This document shows positions 8,772-17,217 of a DNA stretch of 64,000 bases, piece after piece. Numbering within the stretch: the first letter of the stretch is position 1; the number at the start of each line of letters is the position of its first letter. Origin of the DNA: Catellatospora sichuanensis (lineage in GTDB: Bacteria; Actinomycetota; Actinomycetes; Mycobacteriales; Micromonosporaceae); assembly GCF_007483665.1 (NCBI RefSeq), contig NZ_ML660190.1:56324-120323 (forward strand), in the 5' to 3' direction. The notes beneath the pieces were generated by a model, which saw only the letters and a list, made by a program, of their open reading frames with translations, was not told the origin of the DNA and made no database searches. A program made the translations under genes and the position numbers.

Positions 8772-11042
8772 TCATACCCCCACGATGTGTTCGGGCCGGA
8801 CCGGCACCCGGGTCAGCGCGGCCCCGGTTGCCGCCCGGATCGCCGCGACGACGGCCGGTGTGGACGAGATCGTAGGCGGCTCGCCGACCCCGCGCAGGCC
8901 GTAGGGCGAGTGCGGGTCGGCCAGTTCGAGCACGTCCACTGTCATCGGCGGCATGTCCATGATCGTAGGGAGCAGATAGTCGGTGAAGGAGGGATTGCGC
9001 ACCTTCCCGTCCACCAGCTGGATCTCCTCCATCAGCGCCAGGCCGAGACCCTGGGCGGTGCCGCCGTGGATCTGACCCACGACAGCGGCCGGATTGACGG
9101 CCTTGCCGACGTCCTGCGCGGTGACGATCTCGACGACTTTCACCAGGCCGAGTTCGATGTCGACGTCGACGGTGGCCCGGTGCGCGGCGAACGCGTACTG
9201 CACGTGCGCGTCGCCCTGACCCGTCTCCGGGTCGAGCGGATGCGTCGGCCGGTGCCGCCACTGCACCGTCTCCTCGATCGCCTCGTCCCCGAGCAGCTCG
9301 GCGATCTTTGCGAGGACCGTGCCGGCCTCGTCGAGGACCTGCCCGTCGACCAGGCGCAGCCCGTCCGGCCGGCCGCCGATCCGGTCCAGCAGGCGGCTAC
9401 GGATGGCCTGGCAGGCGGCGCGGACGGCGCCGCCGGTCATGTAGGTCTGGCGGGAGGCGGAGGAGGAGCCCGCGCTGCCGACCGCGGTGTCGGCGGGGGC
9501 GATGGTGACCTGGTCGACGCCGAGTTCGGTGCGCACGATCTGGGCCTGGACGGTGACCAGGCCCTGGCCGACCTCGGCGGCGGCGGTGTGCACGAGCACG
9601 GCGGGGCGGCCGCCGACCGGTTCCAGGCGCACACGGGCGGTGGCGTAGTCGTCGAAGCCCTCGGAGAAGCAGACGTTCTTGATGCCGATGCCGTAGCCGA
9701 CGCCGCGGACCACGCCCTCGCCGCGGGTGGTGTTGGCGGTGCCGCCGGGCGGGAAGTCGGCCTGCCCGGCCGGTGGTTTCGACTGCACCAGGCGGAGCAG
9801 CTCCTCGACCGGCGCGGGGCCTTCGACGAGCTGGCCGGTCGGCATCCGGTCACCGGTGTGCAGGGCGTTGCGGACCCGCACCTCCACGGGGTCCAGGCCC
9901 AGCGCCGCGGCGAGCTTGTCCATCTGCGACTCGTACGCGAAGCACGCCTGCACCGCGCCGAAGCCGCGCATCGCCCCGCACGGCGGGTTGTTGGTGTAGA
10001 GCCCGTAGGCGTCCATCACCACGTTCGGCACGTCGTAGGGGCCGATGCCCAGCGTCGCCGCGTTGGCCACGACCGCGCCGGAGCTGGACGCGTACGCGCC
10101 GCCGTCGAGCAGGATGCGGGCCTTCACGTAGACCAGGCGGCCGTCGGCGTCCGCGCCGTGCTCGTAGCGCAGCCGGGCCGGGTGCCGGTGCACGTGGCCG
10201 AAGAACGACTCCTCCCGCCCGTACACCATCTTCACCGGACGCCCGGTGCGCAGCGCCAGCAGGCAGGCGTGGACCTGCATGGACAGGTCCTCGCGCGCGC
10301 CGAACGCGCCGCCGACCCCGGCCAGGGTGAGCCGCACCTTGTCGGCGGCCATGCCCAGGCACGCGGCGACCTGCTGCTGGTCGACGTGCAGCCACTGGGT
10401 GGCGATGTAGAGGTCGATGCCGCCGTCCTCGGCGGGCACGGCCAGCCCCGATTCGGGGCCGAGGAAGGCCTGGTCCTGCATGCCGACCTCGTACTCGCCG
10501 GTGACCACGACCGCGGCGGTGGCCTGCGGGTCGCCGCGCCGGATCGGCACGTGGCGCAGCAGGTTCGGCCGGTCCGCGTGTACCCGGGGCGCGCGGTCCT
10601 CGTGCAGCGCCGCCTCCGGGTCGGTGACCGGGTCGAGCACGTCGTAGCCGATCCCGATCGCATTGACGGCGCGGCGCGCGGTCTCCGGATGGTCGGCGGC
10701 CACGATCACGATCGGCTCGCCCTGGTAGCGGACCTCGCCGGCGGCCAGCACCGGCTGGTCGACATGCTCCAGGCCGTAGAGCCGCCGCCCGGGCACGTCC
10801 TCGTGGGTGAGCACCGCGTACACCCCGGGAATCCGCAGCGCCGGACCGAGATCCAGGCTCGTGATCCGCGCCCGCGGATGCGGGCTGCGCAGCGTCGCCC
10901 CCCACAGCATGTCCTCGGCCCACAGATCCGACGAGAACGCGAACTCCCCCGTCACCTTCAACCGCCCGTCCGGCCGCCCCGGCGACGCCCCCACCCCACC
11001 CGTGACAGTGGCCGCCAACCCCACATGCACCGTCGAGCTCAT
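8772..11042 (-). CDS. Xanthine dehydrogenase, molybdenum-binding subunit
   Basis: 756 residues. Catalytic subunit of a split xanthine dehydrogenase that oxidises hypoxanthine and xanthine to urate. Mo-cofactor motifs are visible: VGGAFGAREDLSMQ (about residue 240), CGAMRGFGAVQACFAYE (about 350), and EVGQG in the middle third, carrying the glutamate expected to activate the substrate. The start codon overlaps the end of the deaminase gene by 4 bases. The FAD and Fe-S partners are encoded upstream in the same operon, separated by the deaminase gene. Cofactor assembly proteins (MobA-like, XdhC) are at the operon end. Subunit letters differ between organisms, so no symbol is given. Confidence 0.94.
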   Translation of the reverse strand: MSSTVHVGLAATVTGGVGASPGRPDGRLKVTGEFAFSSDLWAEDMLWGATLRSPHPRARITSLDLGPALRIPGVYAVLTHEDVPGRRLYGLEHVDQPVLAAGEVRYQGEPIVIVAADHPETARRAVNAIGIGYDVLDPVTDPEAALHEDRAPRVHADRPNLLRHVPIRRGDPQATAAVVVTGEYEVGMQDQAFLGPESGLAVPAEDGGIDLYIATQWLHVDQQQVAACLGMAADKVRLTLAGVGGAFGAREDLSMQVHACLLALRTGRPVKMVYGREESFFGHVHRHPARLRYEHGADADGRLVYVKARILLDGGAYASSSGAVVANAATLGIGPYDVPNVVMDAYGLYTNNPPCGAMRGFGAVQACFAYESQMDKLAAALGLDPVEVRVRNALHTGDRMPTGQLVEGPAPVEELLRLVQSKPPAGQADFPPGGTANTTRGEGVVRGVGYGIGIKNVCFSEGFDDYATARVRLEPVGGRPAVLVHTAAAEVGQGLVTVQAQIVRTELGVDQVTIAPADTAVGSAGSSSASRQTYMTGGAVRAACQAIRSRLLDRIGGRPDGLRLVDGQVLDEAGTVLAKIAELLGDEAIEETVQWRHRPTHPLDPETGQGDAHVQYAFAAHRATVDVDIELGLVKVVEIVTAQDVGKAVNPAAVVGQIHGGTAQGLGLALMEEIQLVDGKVRNPSFTDYLLPTIMDMPPMTVDVLELADPHSPYGLRGVGEPPTISSTPAVVAAIRAATGAALTRVPVRPEHIVGV

Positions 11043-12391
11043 CGGCCGGCCTTTCGGAGGAGGGTGCGGCTGACGCGGGTCAGGTCGCGGGCCAGGGAGT
11101 CCTCGTCGGTGTGGACGAGGCGGCCGTGGCGGACGACGAGGTTGCCGCCGACGAGCAGGGCTTCGACGCGGGCCGGTGGGCCGAAGACGAGGGCGGCGAC
11201 CGGGTCCTCGATGCCGGCGTGGCCGAGGCCGTCGATGCGCCAGAGCGCGACGTCGGCGAGCCGGCCCGGCTCCAGGATGCCGATCTCGCCGTCGCGGCCC
11301 AGGCAGCGGGCCCCGCCCGTGGTGGCCAGGGCGAGCGCCTCGCGGGCGGTCAGCGCCGCCGGGCCGCCGCGCAGGCGTGCGGCCAGCATCGCCTGGCGCA
11401 GTTCCGGGCCCAGCTCACCGGCCTCCTGCGAGGCCGCACCGTCGACGCCCAGGCCGACCGGCGCGCCGACGTCGAGCAGGTCGCGCACCCGGGCGATGCC
11501 CGCGCCGAGCCGGGCGTTGGAACTGGGACAGTGCGCCACCCCGGTGCCGGTCGCGCCGAGCCGGGCCACCGCGGCGTCGTCGAGGTGCACGCCGTGCGCC
11601 AGCCACACGTCGTCGCCGAGCCAGCCGAGCTTCTCCGCGTACTCCACCGGCGTGCAGCCGAACCGTTCGCGGCAGAACTCGTCCTCCTCGACCGTCTCGG
11701 CGAGGTGGGTGTGCAGCCGCACCCCGTGCGCGCGGGCCAGGGACGCGGCCTCGCGCATCAGGTCGGAGGTGACCGAGAACGGCGAGCAGGGCGCGACGGC
11801 GACGCGCACCATCGCCGACGGCGACGGGTCGTGGTGCTGCTCGATCGCGGCCGCGGTCGCGGCGAGGGCGGCGTCGGTCGACTCGACGACGTTGTCCGGC
11901 GGCAGCCCGCCCTGCGACGCGCCCAGGTCCATCGAGCCGCGGCAGGCGTGCAGCCGTACGCCGACCGAAGCGGCCGCCTCGACCTGGGTCCCGATCAGGT
12001 CACCGGAGCCGCGCGGGAACACGTAGTGGTGGTCGGCGGCGGTGGTGCAGCCCGACAGCGCCAGCGCGCTCAGGCCCGCGGTGGTGGTGACGTAGACGAG
12101 TTCGTCGTCGAGCCCGGCCCACACCGGGTACAGCTCGACCAGCCAGTCGAACAGGTTGCTCTGCTGGGCCAGGCCCCGGGTCGCCCACTGGTAGAGGTGG
12201 TGGTGCGTGTTGACCAGGCCGGGTGTGGCCAGGCAGCCCCGGCCGTCGATGACCTGGTCGGTGGGTCCCTCGAAGTCCCCCGCGCCGACCTCGGTGATCC
12301 GGTCGCCGTCGACCACGACATGTCCGCGCAGGTATTCGGCGCCCGCCGCGTCGACGGTCGCGATCGCACAGCCGTTGATGACGGTCCTCAT
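11039..12391 (-). CDS. 8-oxoguanine deaminase (amidohydrolase)
   Basis: 450 residues from ATG 12391. Amidohydrolase with HxH metal site (PGLVNTHHHLYQW, about 56-68), HTHLAET, SNARLGAG and the Asp of GVDGAASQE. The stretch RGSMDLG...GGLPPDNVV is characteristic of the 8-oxoguanine deaminase group, once annotated as hydroxydechloroatrazine ethylaminohydrolase. That enzyme deaminates 8-oxoguanine directly to urate, giving the pathway a second entry besides xanthine dehydrogenase. Location between XDH Fe-S and Mo subunit genes, with 4-base overlaps at both ends, strongly supports a purine substrate. Guanine deaminase or another purine deaminase is the alternative. Confidence 0.88.
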   Translation of the reverse strand: MRTVINGCAIATVDAAGAEYLRGHVVVDGDRITEVGAGDFEGPTDQVIDGRGCLATPGLVNTHHHLYQWATRGLAQQSNLFDWLVELYPVWAGLDDELVYVTTTAGLSALALSGCTTAADHHYVFPRGSGDLIGTQVEAAASVGVRLHACRGSMDLGASQGGLPPDNVVESTDAALAATAAAIEQHHDPSPSAMVRVAVAPCSPFSVTSDLMREAASLARAHGVRLHTHLAETVEEDEFCRERFGCTPVEYAEKLGWLGDDVWLAHGVHLDDAAVARLGATGTGVAHCPSSNARLGAGIARVRDLLDVGAPVGLGVDGAASQEAGELGPELRQAMLAARLRGGPAALTAREALALATTGGARCLGRDGEIGILEPGRLADVALWRIDGLGHAGIEDPVAALVFGPPARVEALLVGGNLVVRHGRLVHTDEDSLARDLTRVSRTLLRKAGR

Positions 12392-12867
12392 CGCGTCCCC
12401 GCCTCGGTCGGGCTGCCTGCGGCCAGGCGTACCGCATCCATGATCTTTTCGTAGCCGGTGCAGCGGCACAGGTTGCCGGCCAGCGCCTCGCGGATCTCGG
12501 GGTCGCTCGGGTGCGGGACGCGTGCCAGCAGGTCGTGCACCGAGACGATCAGCCCCGGCGTGCAGAAGCCGCACTGGACCGCCCCGGTCTGCAGGAACGC
12601 CTGCTGCACCGGGTCCAGCTCGCCCTCCGGGGCCAGGCCTTCGACGGTGCGCACGTCGCGTCCGGCGGCCTGGCCCGCGGCGACCAGGCAGGCGCAGACC
12701 GCCGTCCCGTCGAGGTAGACCGTGCACGACCCGCATTCGCCCTGCTCGCAGGCGTTCTTGCTGCCGGGCAGGCCGAGCCGCTCGCGCAGCACGTAGAGCA
12801 GGCTCTCGCCCTCCCAGACGTCGTCGGCGGTCCGGGTCGTTCCGTTGACCGTGCAGGTCACCCGCAT
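12388..12867 (-). CDS. Xanthine dehydrogenase, 2Fe-2S subunit
   Basis: 159 residues from ATG 12867, preceded by GGAGGG. Two 2Fe-2S clusters are predicted: the plant-type ferredoxin cluster with C40, C45, C48 and C60 ([11 protein letters not shown]), and the alpha-helical cluster with QCGFC (C99, C102) and CRC (C134, C136). It carries electrons from the molybdenum site to FAD. Its start overlaps the FAD-subunit gene by 10 bases and its end overlaps the deaminase gene by 4. Length is normal for the small subunit of three-part xanthine dehydrogenases. CO dehydrogenase small subunits are similar, but the operon is clearly purine-catabolic. Confidence 0.95.
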   Translation of the reverse strand: MRVTCTVNGTTRTADDVWEGESLLYVLRERLGLPGSKNACEQGECGSCTVYLDGTAVCACLVAAGQAAGRDVRTVEGLAPEGELDPVQQAFLQTGAVQCGFCTPGLIVSVHDLLARVPHPSDPEIREALAGNLCRCTGYEKIMDAVRLAAGSPTEAGTR

Positions 12868-13709
12868 AGGTCCCTCCAGGCCCAGGTCAGGGTGCGCTGG
12901 GCCAGCACGGCCAGCGCGTGTCGGCGGTACGCGGCCGTGCCGCGCACGTCGTCGATCGGTGCAGCGGCGGCGGCGACCAGCTCGCCGAAGCGCCGCGCCA
13001 CGTCGGGTGCGAGCCCGGCGAGGGTGTCCCAGGGCAGCTGCCCGGCGGCGAACAGCTCCGCCTCGGTCGCCCGGCGCGGCGTCGGCGCGGCCGAGCCGAT
13101 GCCGGTGCCGACCTCGCGGCGTCCGGGGTGCAGCGCCAGGGAGAACGAGCTGACCGCGATCACCATCGCGTTGCGCGTGCCGATCTTCGAGAACTGCTCC
13201 GGGCCGTCGGCGGGGCGCACCCACACCGCGGCGATCAGCTCGTCCGGCGCGAGCACGCTGCGTTTGGGGCCGGTGAAGAACCCGTCGATCGGCACCAGGC
13301 GGGTGCCGCGCACCGACGCCAGCTCGACCTGTGCACCGGCCGCCAGCAGCGGCGGGTGGCCGTCGCCCGCGGGCGAGGCCGAGCCGAGGTTGCCCCCGAG
13401 CGTGCCCCGGTTGCGGATCTGCGGCGAGCCGACCGTGCGCGCGGCCATGGCCAGCCCCGGCAGCCGGTCGCCCAGCTCCTCGATGATCCGGGTGTACGAG
13501 ACGCCCGCGCCGATGCGCAGCAGCTCCCCGTCCATCGCCCAGGTCGTCAGGTCGCCGATGCGGGTCAGGTCGAGCAGCACGCCCGGTCGCCGCCGGTGGA
13601 AGTTCATCTCGACCATCACGTCGGTGCCGCCGGCGATCGGCAGCGCGTCCGGCCGGTCCGCCCTGATCGCCAGGGCGTCGGCCCAGGTCGACGGCGTCAT
13701 GAAGTCCAT
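12858..13709 (-). CDS. Xanthine dehydrogenase, FAD-binding subunit
   Basis: 283 residues from ATG 13709, which overlaps the uricase stop as TGATG; an ATG 21 bases further upstream (13730) is possible. The molybdopterin dehydrogenase FAD domain shows LPIAGGTDVMVEM (about 26-38) and RNRGTLGGNLGSASPAGD (about 100-117), both FAD-contacting loops, followed by the C-terminal CO_deh_flav_C domain. The subunit passes electrons from the Fe-S clusters to NAD+. It ends inside the start of the 2Fe-2S gene (10-base overlap). Family length and motif order are complete. Confidence 0.94.
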   Translation of the reverse strand: MDFMTPSTWADALAIRADRPDALPIAGGTDVMVEMNFHRRRPGVLLDLTRIGDLTTWAMDGELLRIGAGVSYTRIIEELGDRLPGLAMAARTVGSPQIRNRGTLGGNLGSASPAGDGHPPLLAAGAQVELASVRGTRLVPIDGFFTGPKRSVLAPDELIAAVWVRPADGPEQFSKIGTRNAMVIAVSSFSLALHPGRREVGTGIGSAAPTPRRATEAELFAAGQLPWDTLAGLAPDVARRFGELVAAAAAPIDDVRGTAAYRRHALAVLAQRTLTWAWRDLCG

Positions 13710-14590
13710 CAGGCCGCTCCCGGCTCCCATAGGTGCCCTGTCCACGCTAGCCCGGCCGGTGGCGCGTCGTCGCGTAGCACCGTGCCCTCGATCAGGCCGT
13801 ACGGGCGATCGGCCGCGAAGTACACCGCGTCGGGGTTGTCCAGCCCGAACGGGGACAGGTCGACCAGGAAGTGGTGCCGGTTCGGCAGTGCGAGCCGCAC
13901 CTCCGCGACTTCGGGCACCCGCTGCAGCACCCGCTCCCCCATCGCGTACAGGGTCTGCTGCAGCGAGCGGCTGTACGTGTCGACGAACGCGCCGATCAGG
14001 CCGTCCCGGACCGCCGCGAACGCGGCGTTCCAGTCCACCTCCGTCGAGGCGAAGCGCCAGCGGGCGTCCACGGCCGTGGCCAGGATGCGGTCGTCGGCCT
14101 CGGGCAGCGTCGTGTACCGGTCGCGCGGGAAGCCCTTGAACATCGAGCCGGTCGTGTTCAGCAGTGTCAGCCCGTGCAGCCCGCCGACGACCCAGGCCTG
14201 CTCGGCGGTCGCGGTCGCCGTCGCGGTGCGCACCTCGTCCCCGGCCCGCGCGAACGAGTGGCCGCCGAGCCGCCGCCAGCCGTACGACTCGAGGTGCACC
14301 TGCGCCCGTTCGATCGCGTCCTGGCCGGTGACGAAGTGGCGGGCCAGCCGCAGCCCGAACTGCTCGATGCTGGCGAAGCCGTCGCGGGCGAACGCGTACA
14401 CCGTGTTCTTCTGCGTGTCGGTGGGCAGCACGTCGGCGTTGTCGCCGGTCAGGTGCGTCGCGTCGAGGCGGCCCGCGAGCCGGGTGCTGACGTTCAGGTC
14501 GGTCAGCTCGTGCCGCTCGCCGTCGCGGACCACGGTGACCAGGCGGCACTCGGCCTTGCCGTACCGGTTGGGTCCCAGTCGGATCGTCAT
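13709..14590 (-). CDS. uox: Urate oxidase (uricase)
   Basis: 293 residues from ATG 14590. Cofactor-free enzyme oxidising urate to 5-hydroxyisourate. Diagnostic features are the N-terminal YGKAECRL, PTDTQKNTVYAFA (catalytic Thr/Lys pair, about 60-72), TTGSMFKGFPRDRYTTL, and the second-domain signature LPNRHHFLVDLSPFGLDN with the His and Asn of the active site. Two T-fold repeats give the usual length. The start overlaps the 5-hydroxyisourate hydrolase stop (TGATG), so the enzyme and the one using its product are translated together. Confidence 0.96.
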   Translation of the reverse strand: MTIRLGPNRYGKAECRLVTVVRDGERHELTDLNVSTRLAGRLDATHLTGDNADVLPTDTQKNTVYAFARDGFASIEQFGLRLARHFVTGQDAIERAQVHLESYGWRRLGGHSFARAGDEVRTATATATAEQAWVVGGLHGLTLLNTTGSMFKGFPRDRYTTLPEADDRILATAVDARWRFASTEVDWNAAFAAVRDGLIGAFVDTYSRSLQQTLYAMGERVLQRVPEVAEVRLALPNRHHFLVDLSPFGLDNPDAVYFAADRPYGLIEGTVLRDDAPPAGLAWTGHLWEPGAA

Positions 14591-14916
14591 CAGGACCCCC
14601 GGTAGGTGGTGTAGCCGAACTTGCTCAGCAGCAGCGGCACGTGCAGGTGCCGGTCGGGTTCGGTGACGTCGAAGACCACGGTCACCTCGGGGAAGAAACT
14701 GCCGAGCCCCTGGTATGCCGCGACATCGAAGCGCAGCCCGTAGCGGCCCACCAGCCACTGCTCGGCCGGCACCCAGTCGGCGAGCCGCCCGTCGGTGTTC
14801 GTGGTCCCGGTCGCCACGACGACCCAGCCGTACTGCCCCAGCCGCTGCAGCGTCACCTGCACGTCCGCCGCGGGCTCCCCGCGACAGGTGTCCAGCACAT
14901 GGGTCGACAGGGTCAT
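14590..14916 (-). CDS. uraH: 5-hydroxyisourate hydrolase (transthyretin-like)
   Basis: 108 residues. It hydrolyses 5-hydroxyisourate to OHCU. All hallmarks of the transthyretin-related hydrolase are present: N-terminal LSTHVLDT with the catalytic His, a central Arg, the HLHVPLLLS strand, and the C-terminal tetrapeptide YRGS that separates the enzyme from vertebrate transthyretin. It is coupled to uricase by TGATG. A 96-base spacer separates it from uraD upstream; that spacer carries two direct copies of CGCTCGCTCATG (14937-14948, 15006-15017). Confidence 0.96.
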   Translation of the reverse strand: MTLSTHVLDTCRGEPAADVQVTLQRLGQYGWVVVATGTTNTDGRLADWVPAEQWLVGRYGLRFDVAAYQGLGSFFPEVTVVFDVTEPDRHLHVPLLLSKFGYTTYRGS

Positions 14917-15012
14917 CCCGCGTATCCCCTCGTCATCGCTCGCTCATGCCTTCTCCTCGCTACGCTCGTCGGCGGCATGAGACCTGCGACATGATTCGCT
15001 CGCTGCGCTCGC

Positions 15013-15522
15013 TCATGTCCCGAACAACCGGTCAACACGCAGCAAGGTGATCGCCGTCAGCTCGCGGCGTACCACGTCGCGCTCGGCGGCCTCGTCGTTG
15101 GCCAGCCGCTGCCGGGCCGCGGCGAGCATCTGCTCGGCCGACTTGCCGCTGGCGAAGACGAGGAACACGTGGCCGAAACGGTCCTCGTACGCCCGGTTGG
15201 CCTCGACCAGCGCGGCCGCGGTCTGCTCGTCGGCGGACGCGGCCCCGGACTGCTCGCGCCGCGACCAGGCCGCCTCGCGGCCGGTGCCCGCGGCCCGTTC
15301 ACCGATACGCGGGTGGGCGTCGAGCGCCTGCCGCACGTCCGGCCAGGACAGTGCCGCGACCGCCCCGGCGGCGACTTCGCGCAGCTCAGCAAGGTCCGTG
15401 TAGGGCCGCGCGGCGGTCACCGCCCGCGCCCACGCACTCGACGCGTTGCAGGTCAGCAACTCGCGTTCGGCGTCGGGGGCGGGCAGAGCGTTGAACTCGG
15501 CCGGCGACATGGAATGAGTCAA
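15013..15522 (-). CDS. uraD: OHCU decarboxylase
   Basis: 169 residues from TTG 15522, which has AGAGGG 8 bases upstream; ATG 15510 (MSPAEFN) is an alternative four residues later. It decarboxylates 2-oxo-4-hydroxy-4-carboxy-5-ureidoimidazoline to S-allantoin. The catalytic His lies in HPRIGERAAG (about residue 70), and the substrate-binding RFGHVFLVFASGKSAEQML segment is intact. It is the first gene of the purine operon and is divergent from the PucR regulator across 93 bases, so the operon promoter should lie in that gap. Confidence 0.94.
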   Translation of the reverse strand: MTHSMSPAEFNALPAPDAERELLTCNASSAWARAVTAARPYTDLAELREVAAGAVAALSWPDVRQALDAHPRIGERAAGTGREAAWSRREQSGAASADEQTAAALVEANRAYEDRFGHVFLVFASGKSAEQMLAAARQRLANDEAAERDVVRRELTAITLLRVDRLFGT

Positions 15523-15570
15523 CTGCCCCGCCCTCTGGCGCTGAAGGGTGAGAAGGACCGAAACTGCAAC

Positions 15571-15590
15571 AAAGCCTGGCTAGGCTCTTT
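15571..15590. promoter_or_regulatory. Palindromic candidate operator between uraD and pucR
   Basis: AAAGCCTGGCTAGGCTCTTT is an imperfect inverted repeat with a GCCT-N4-AGGC core. It lies in the 93-base divergent gap and directly abuts the GGAGG ribosome binding site (15591-15595) of the PucR gene. Its position would let one factor control both directions. Binding by PucR itself is inference. Confidence 0.4.
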
Positions 15591-15615
15591 GGAGGTTACG
15601 ACAAAGGCGGTGCGC

Positions 15616-17190
15616 ATGCGGCTACGTGACGTGCTGGAACAGCCGGGTGTCCGGCTGCCGGTGCTCGCCGGGGAAGGCGAGCTGGACCGTCCCGCCCACC
15701 TCGCGTACACCACCGACCTGCTCGACCCCGCCCGTTATCTCGCGGGCGGCGAGGTCGTGCTGACCGGGATGATGTGGCGGCGCGAGCCCGCCGACTCCGA
15801 GCTGTTCGTCGCCGCGCTGGCCGGGGCCGGGGTCGCCGCGCTCGGCGCAGGTGAGGCGCTGCTCGGGCCGGTCCCCGCCGACCTGGTAGAGGCCTGCCGG
15901 CGGCACCGGCTGCCGCTGTTCGCGGTGCCCGCCGAGGTGTCGTTCCGCGAGGTGACCGAACGCATCAACACGGTGCTCTGGGCCGAGCGCGAAGCCGGGG
16001 CGGTGGCCGCCCGCAGCCGCCGCCGCGGCCTCGTCGCCACCCTCGCCGCCGGGGCCGACCTGGCCGAGGTGTGGCCCGCTGCCGGAGCCTGGGTGCTCAC
16101 CTGCACCGGTCGCGTCATCGTGGGCGATCCCGGCGGCACACCGCACGACCTCCCCGTCGGGCGGCGGCTCGCGACGGCGTTCCTGCGCGCGGACACCCTG
16201 CCCGCCCGCTGCCGGATCGGCGAGCGGGAGTTCCACCTCGACGCGCCCGCGCCCGCGGCGGCCCCGGGTATGCGCTTCGTCGCCTGCGCCGACCCCGCAC
16301 TGCTCGAAGAGCTCGTCGAGCTGACCGCGCTGGACGCGGCCCGGTCCGAACGCGCCCGCCGGATCGAACGCCGGCTCGCCGCCCAGCTTGCCGACATCCT
16401 GACGTCGGCCCCCGATCCCGCCGAGGTCGCTGCCGCCCTCCACGCCTGCGGCCTGCCCCCCACCGGCCCCTACACCGTCCTCGCCGCCTCCCTCCCCGCC
16501 ACGTCGCCCGCTCCCCCCGCCGACGCCACGCCCGGCTCCGGCAGTTTCCGGGAAACTGCCCGGAACGGGTTGGCGAAGCGTGCACTTTCCTCGAAACTGC
16601 ACGACGCGGACGGCGAAGCCGTCGCGGTCGTGGAGGAGATGGTGCCGGGGGCGGCTGTGGCGGTATCGGCGGGCGAGGTCGTGGCGGTGGTCGCGGGGGT
16701 GGATGGGCTGAGCGGGCTGCGGGAGGCTGCCCGGCATCTGAGCACGGCGGCACGCGGGATGCGATTCGCGGCGGGATTGAGTGAACCTGCGGCGGGGGTT
16801 GCCGAGCTGTCCGGGGCGTTGTCGCAGGCCCGGCACGCACACCGATATGCGCTGGACCGGCAGGAGCGGGTGTCCGTCATCGGCAGCGACGAGCTGGCCT
16901 CGCACGATCTGCTGCTCGCGGCCGTGCCCCGAGCGACGCGGCAGGCGTTCGCCGACCGGCTGCTCGCACCGCTGCGCGCCTACGACGCCGACCACCAAGC
17001 CGACCTGGTACGCACCCTGCAGACGTTCCTGGCCTGCGACGGCTCGTGGACCCGCTGCGCGAGCGCGATGCACCTGCACGTCAACACGCTGCGCTACCGC
17101 ATCCGCCGTATCGCCGACCTGACCGGCCGCGACCTGGACCGCTTCACCGACCGCGTCGACCTCTACCTGGCGCTGCGCCTGGAGGCCTAG
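15616..17190 (+). CDS. PucR-family transcriptional regulator
   Basis: 524 residues from ATG 15616; GTG 15610, two codons earlier, is closer to GGAGG 15591-15595 and is possible. The N-terminal PucR domain (about 1-120: MRLRDVLEQPGVRLPVLAG through the EACRRHRLPLFAVP region) precedes a GGDEF-like middle and a C-terminal PucR-type helix-turn-helix (LQTFLACDGSWTRCASAMHL, then HVNTLRYRIRRI). PucR proteins regulate purine degradation in response to pathway intermediates. It is transcribed divergently from the 13-gene purine operon, which fixes its probable target. A Pro/Ala-rich linker around residue 300 is less conserved. Confidence 0.92.
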   Translation: MRLRDVLEQPGVRLPVLAGEGELDRPAHLAYTTDLLDPARYLAGGEVVLTGMMWRREPADSELFVAALAGAGVAALGAGEALLGPVPADLVEACRRHRLPLFAVPAEVSFREVTERINTVLWAEREAGAVAARSRRRGLVATLAAGADLAEVWPAAGAWVLTCTGRVIVGDPGGTPHDLPVGRRLATAFLRADTLPARCRIGEREFHLDAPAPAAAPGMRFVACADPALLEELVELTALDAARSERARRIERRLAAQLADILTSAPDPAEVAAALHACGLPPTGPYTVLAASLPATSPAPPADATPGSGSFRETARNGLAKRALSSKLHDADGEAVAVVEEMVPGAAVAVSAGEVVAVVAGVDGLSGLREAARHLSTAARGMRFAAGLSEPAAGVAELSGALSQARHAHRYALDRQERVSVIGSDELASHDLLLAAVPRATRQAFADRLLAPLRAYDADHQADLVRTLQTFLACDGSWTRCASAMHLHVNTLRYRIRRIADLTGRDLDRFTDRVDLYLALRLEA

Positions 17191-17217
17191 CCACCCCGCG
17201 CTACGTGGGCGGGCCGG

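Noticed and set aside
7437..12026. Very long plus-strand open frame (over 1500 codons) across the purine operon
   Set aside because: Antisense to five clearly recognised enzymes; composition is Arg/His/Gly/Val-rich as expected of a shadow frame in GC-rich DNA, and no domain is recognisable.
14937..15017. Repeated CGCTCGCTCATG in the uraD/HIU hydrolase gap as a regulatory element
   Set aside because: Short low-complexity CGCTCG repeats are common in GC-rich actinomycete DNA; no symmetry or position argues for function.
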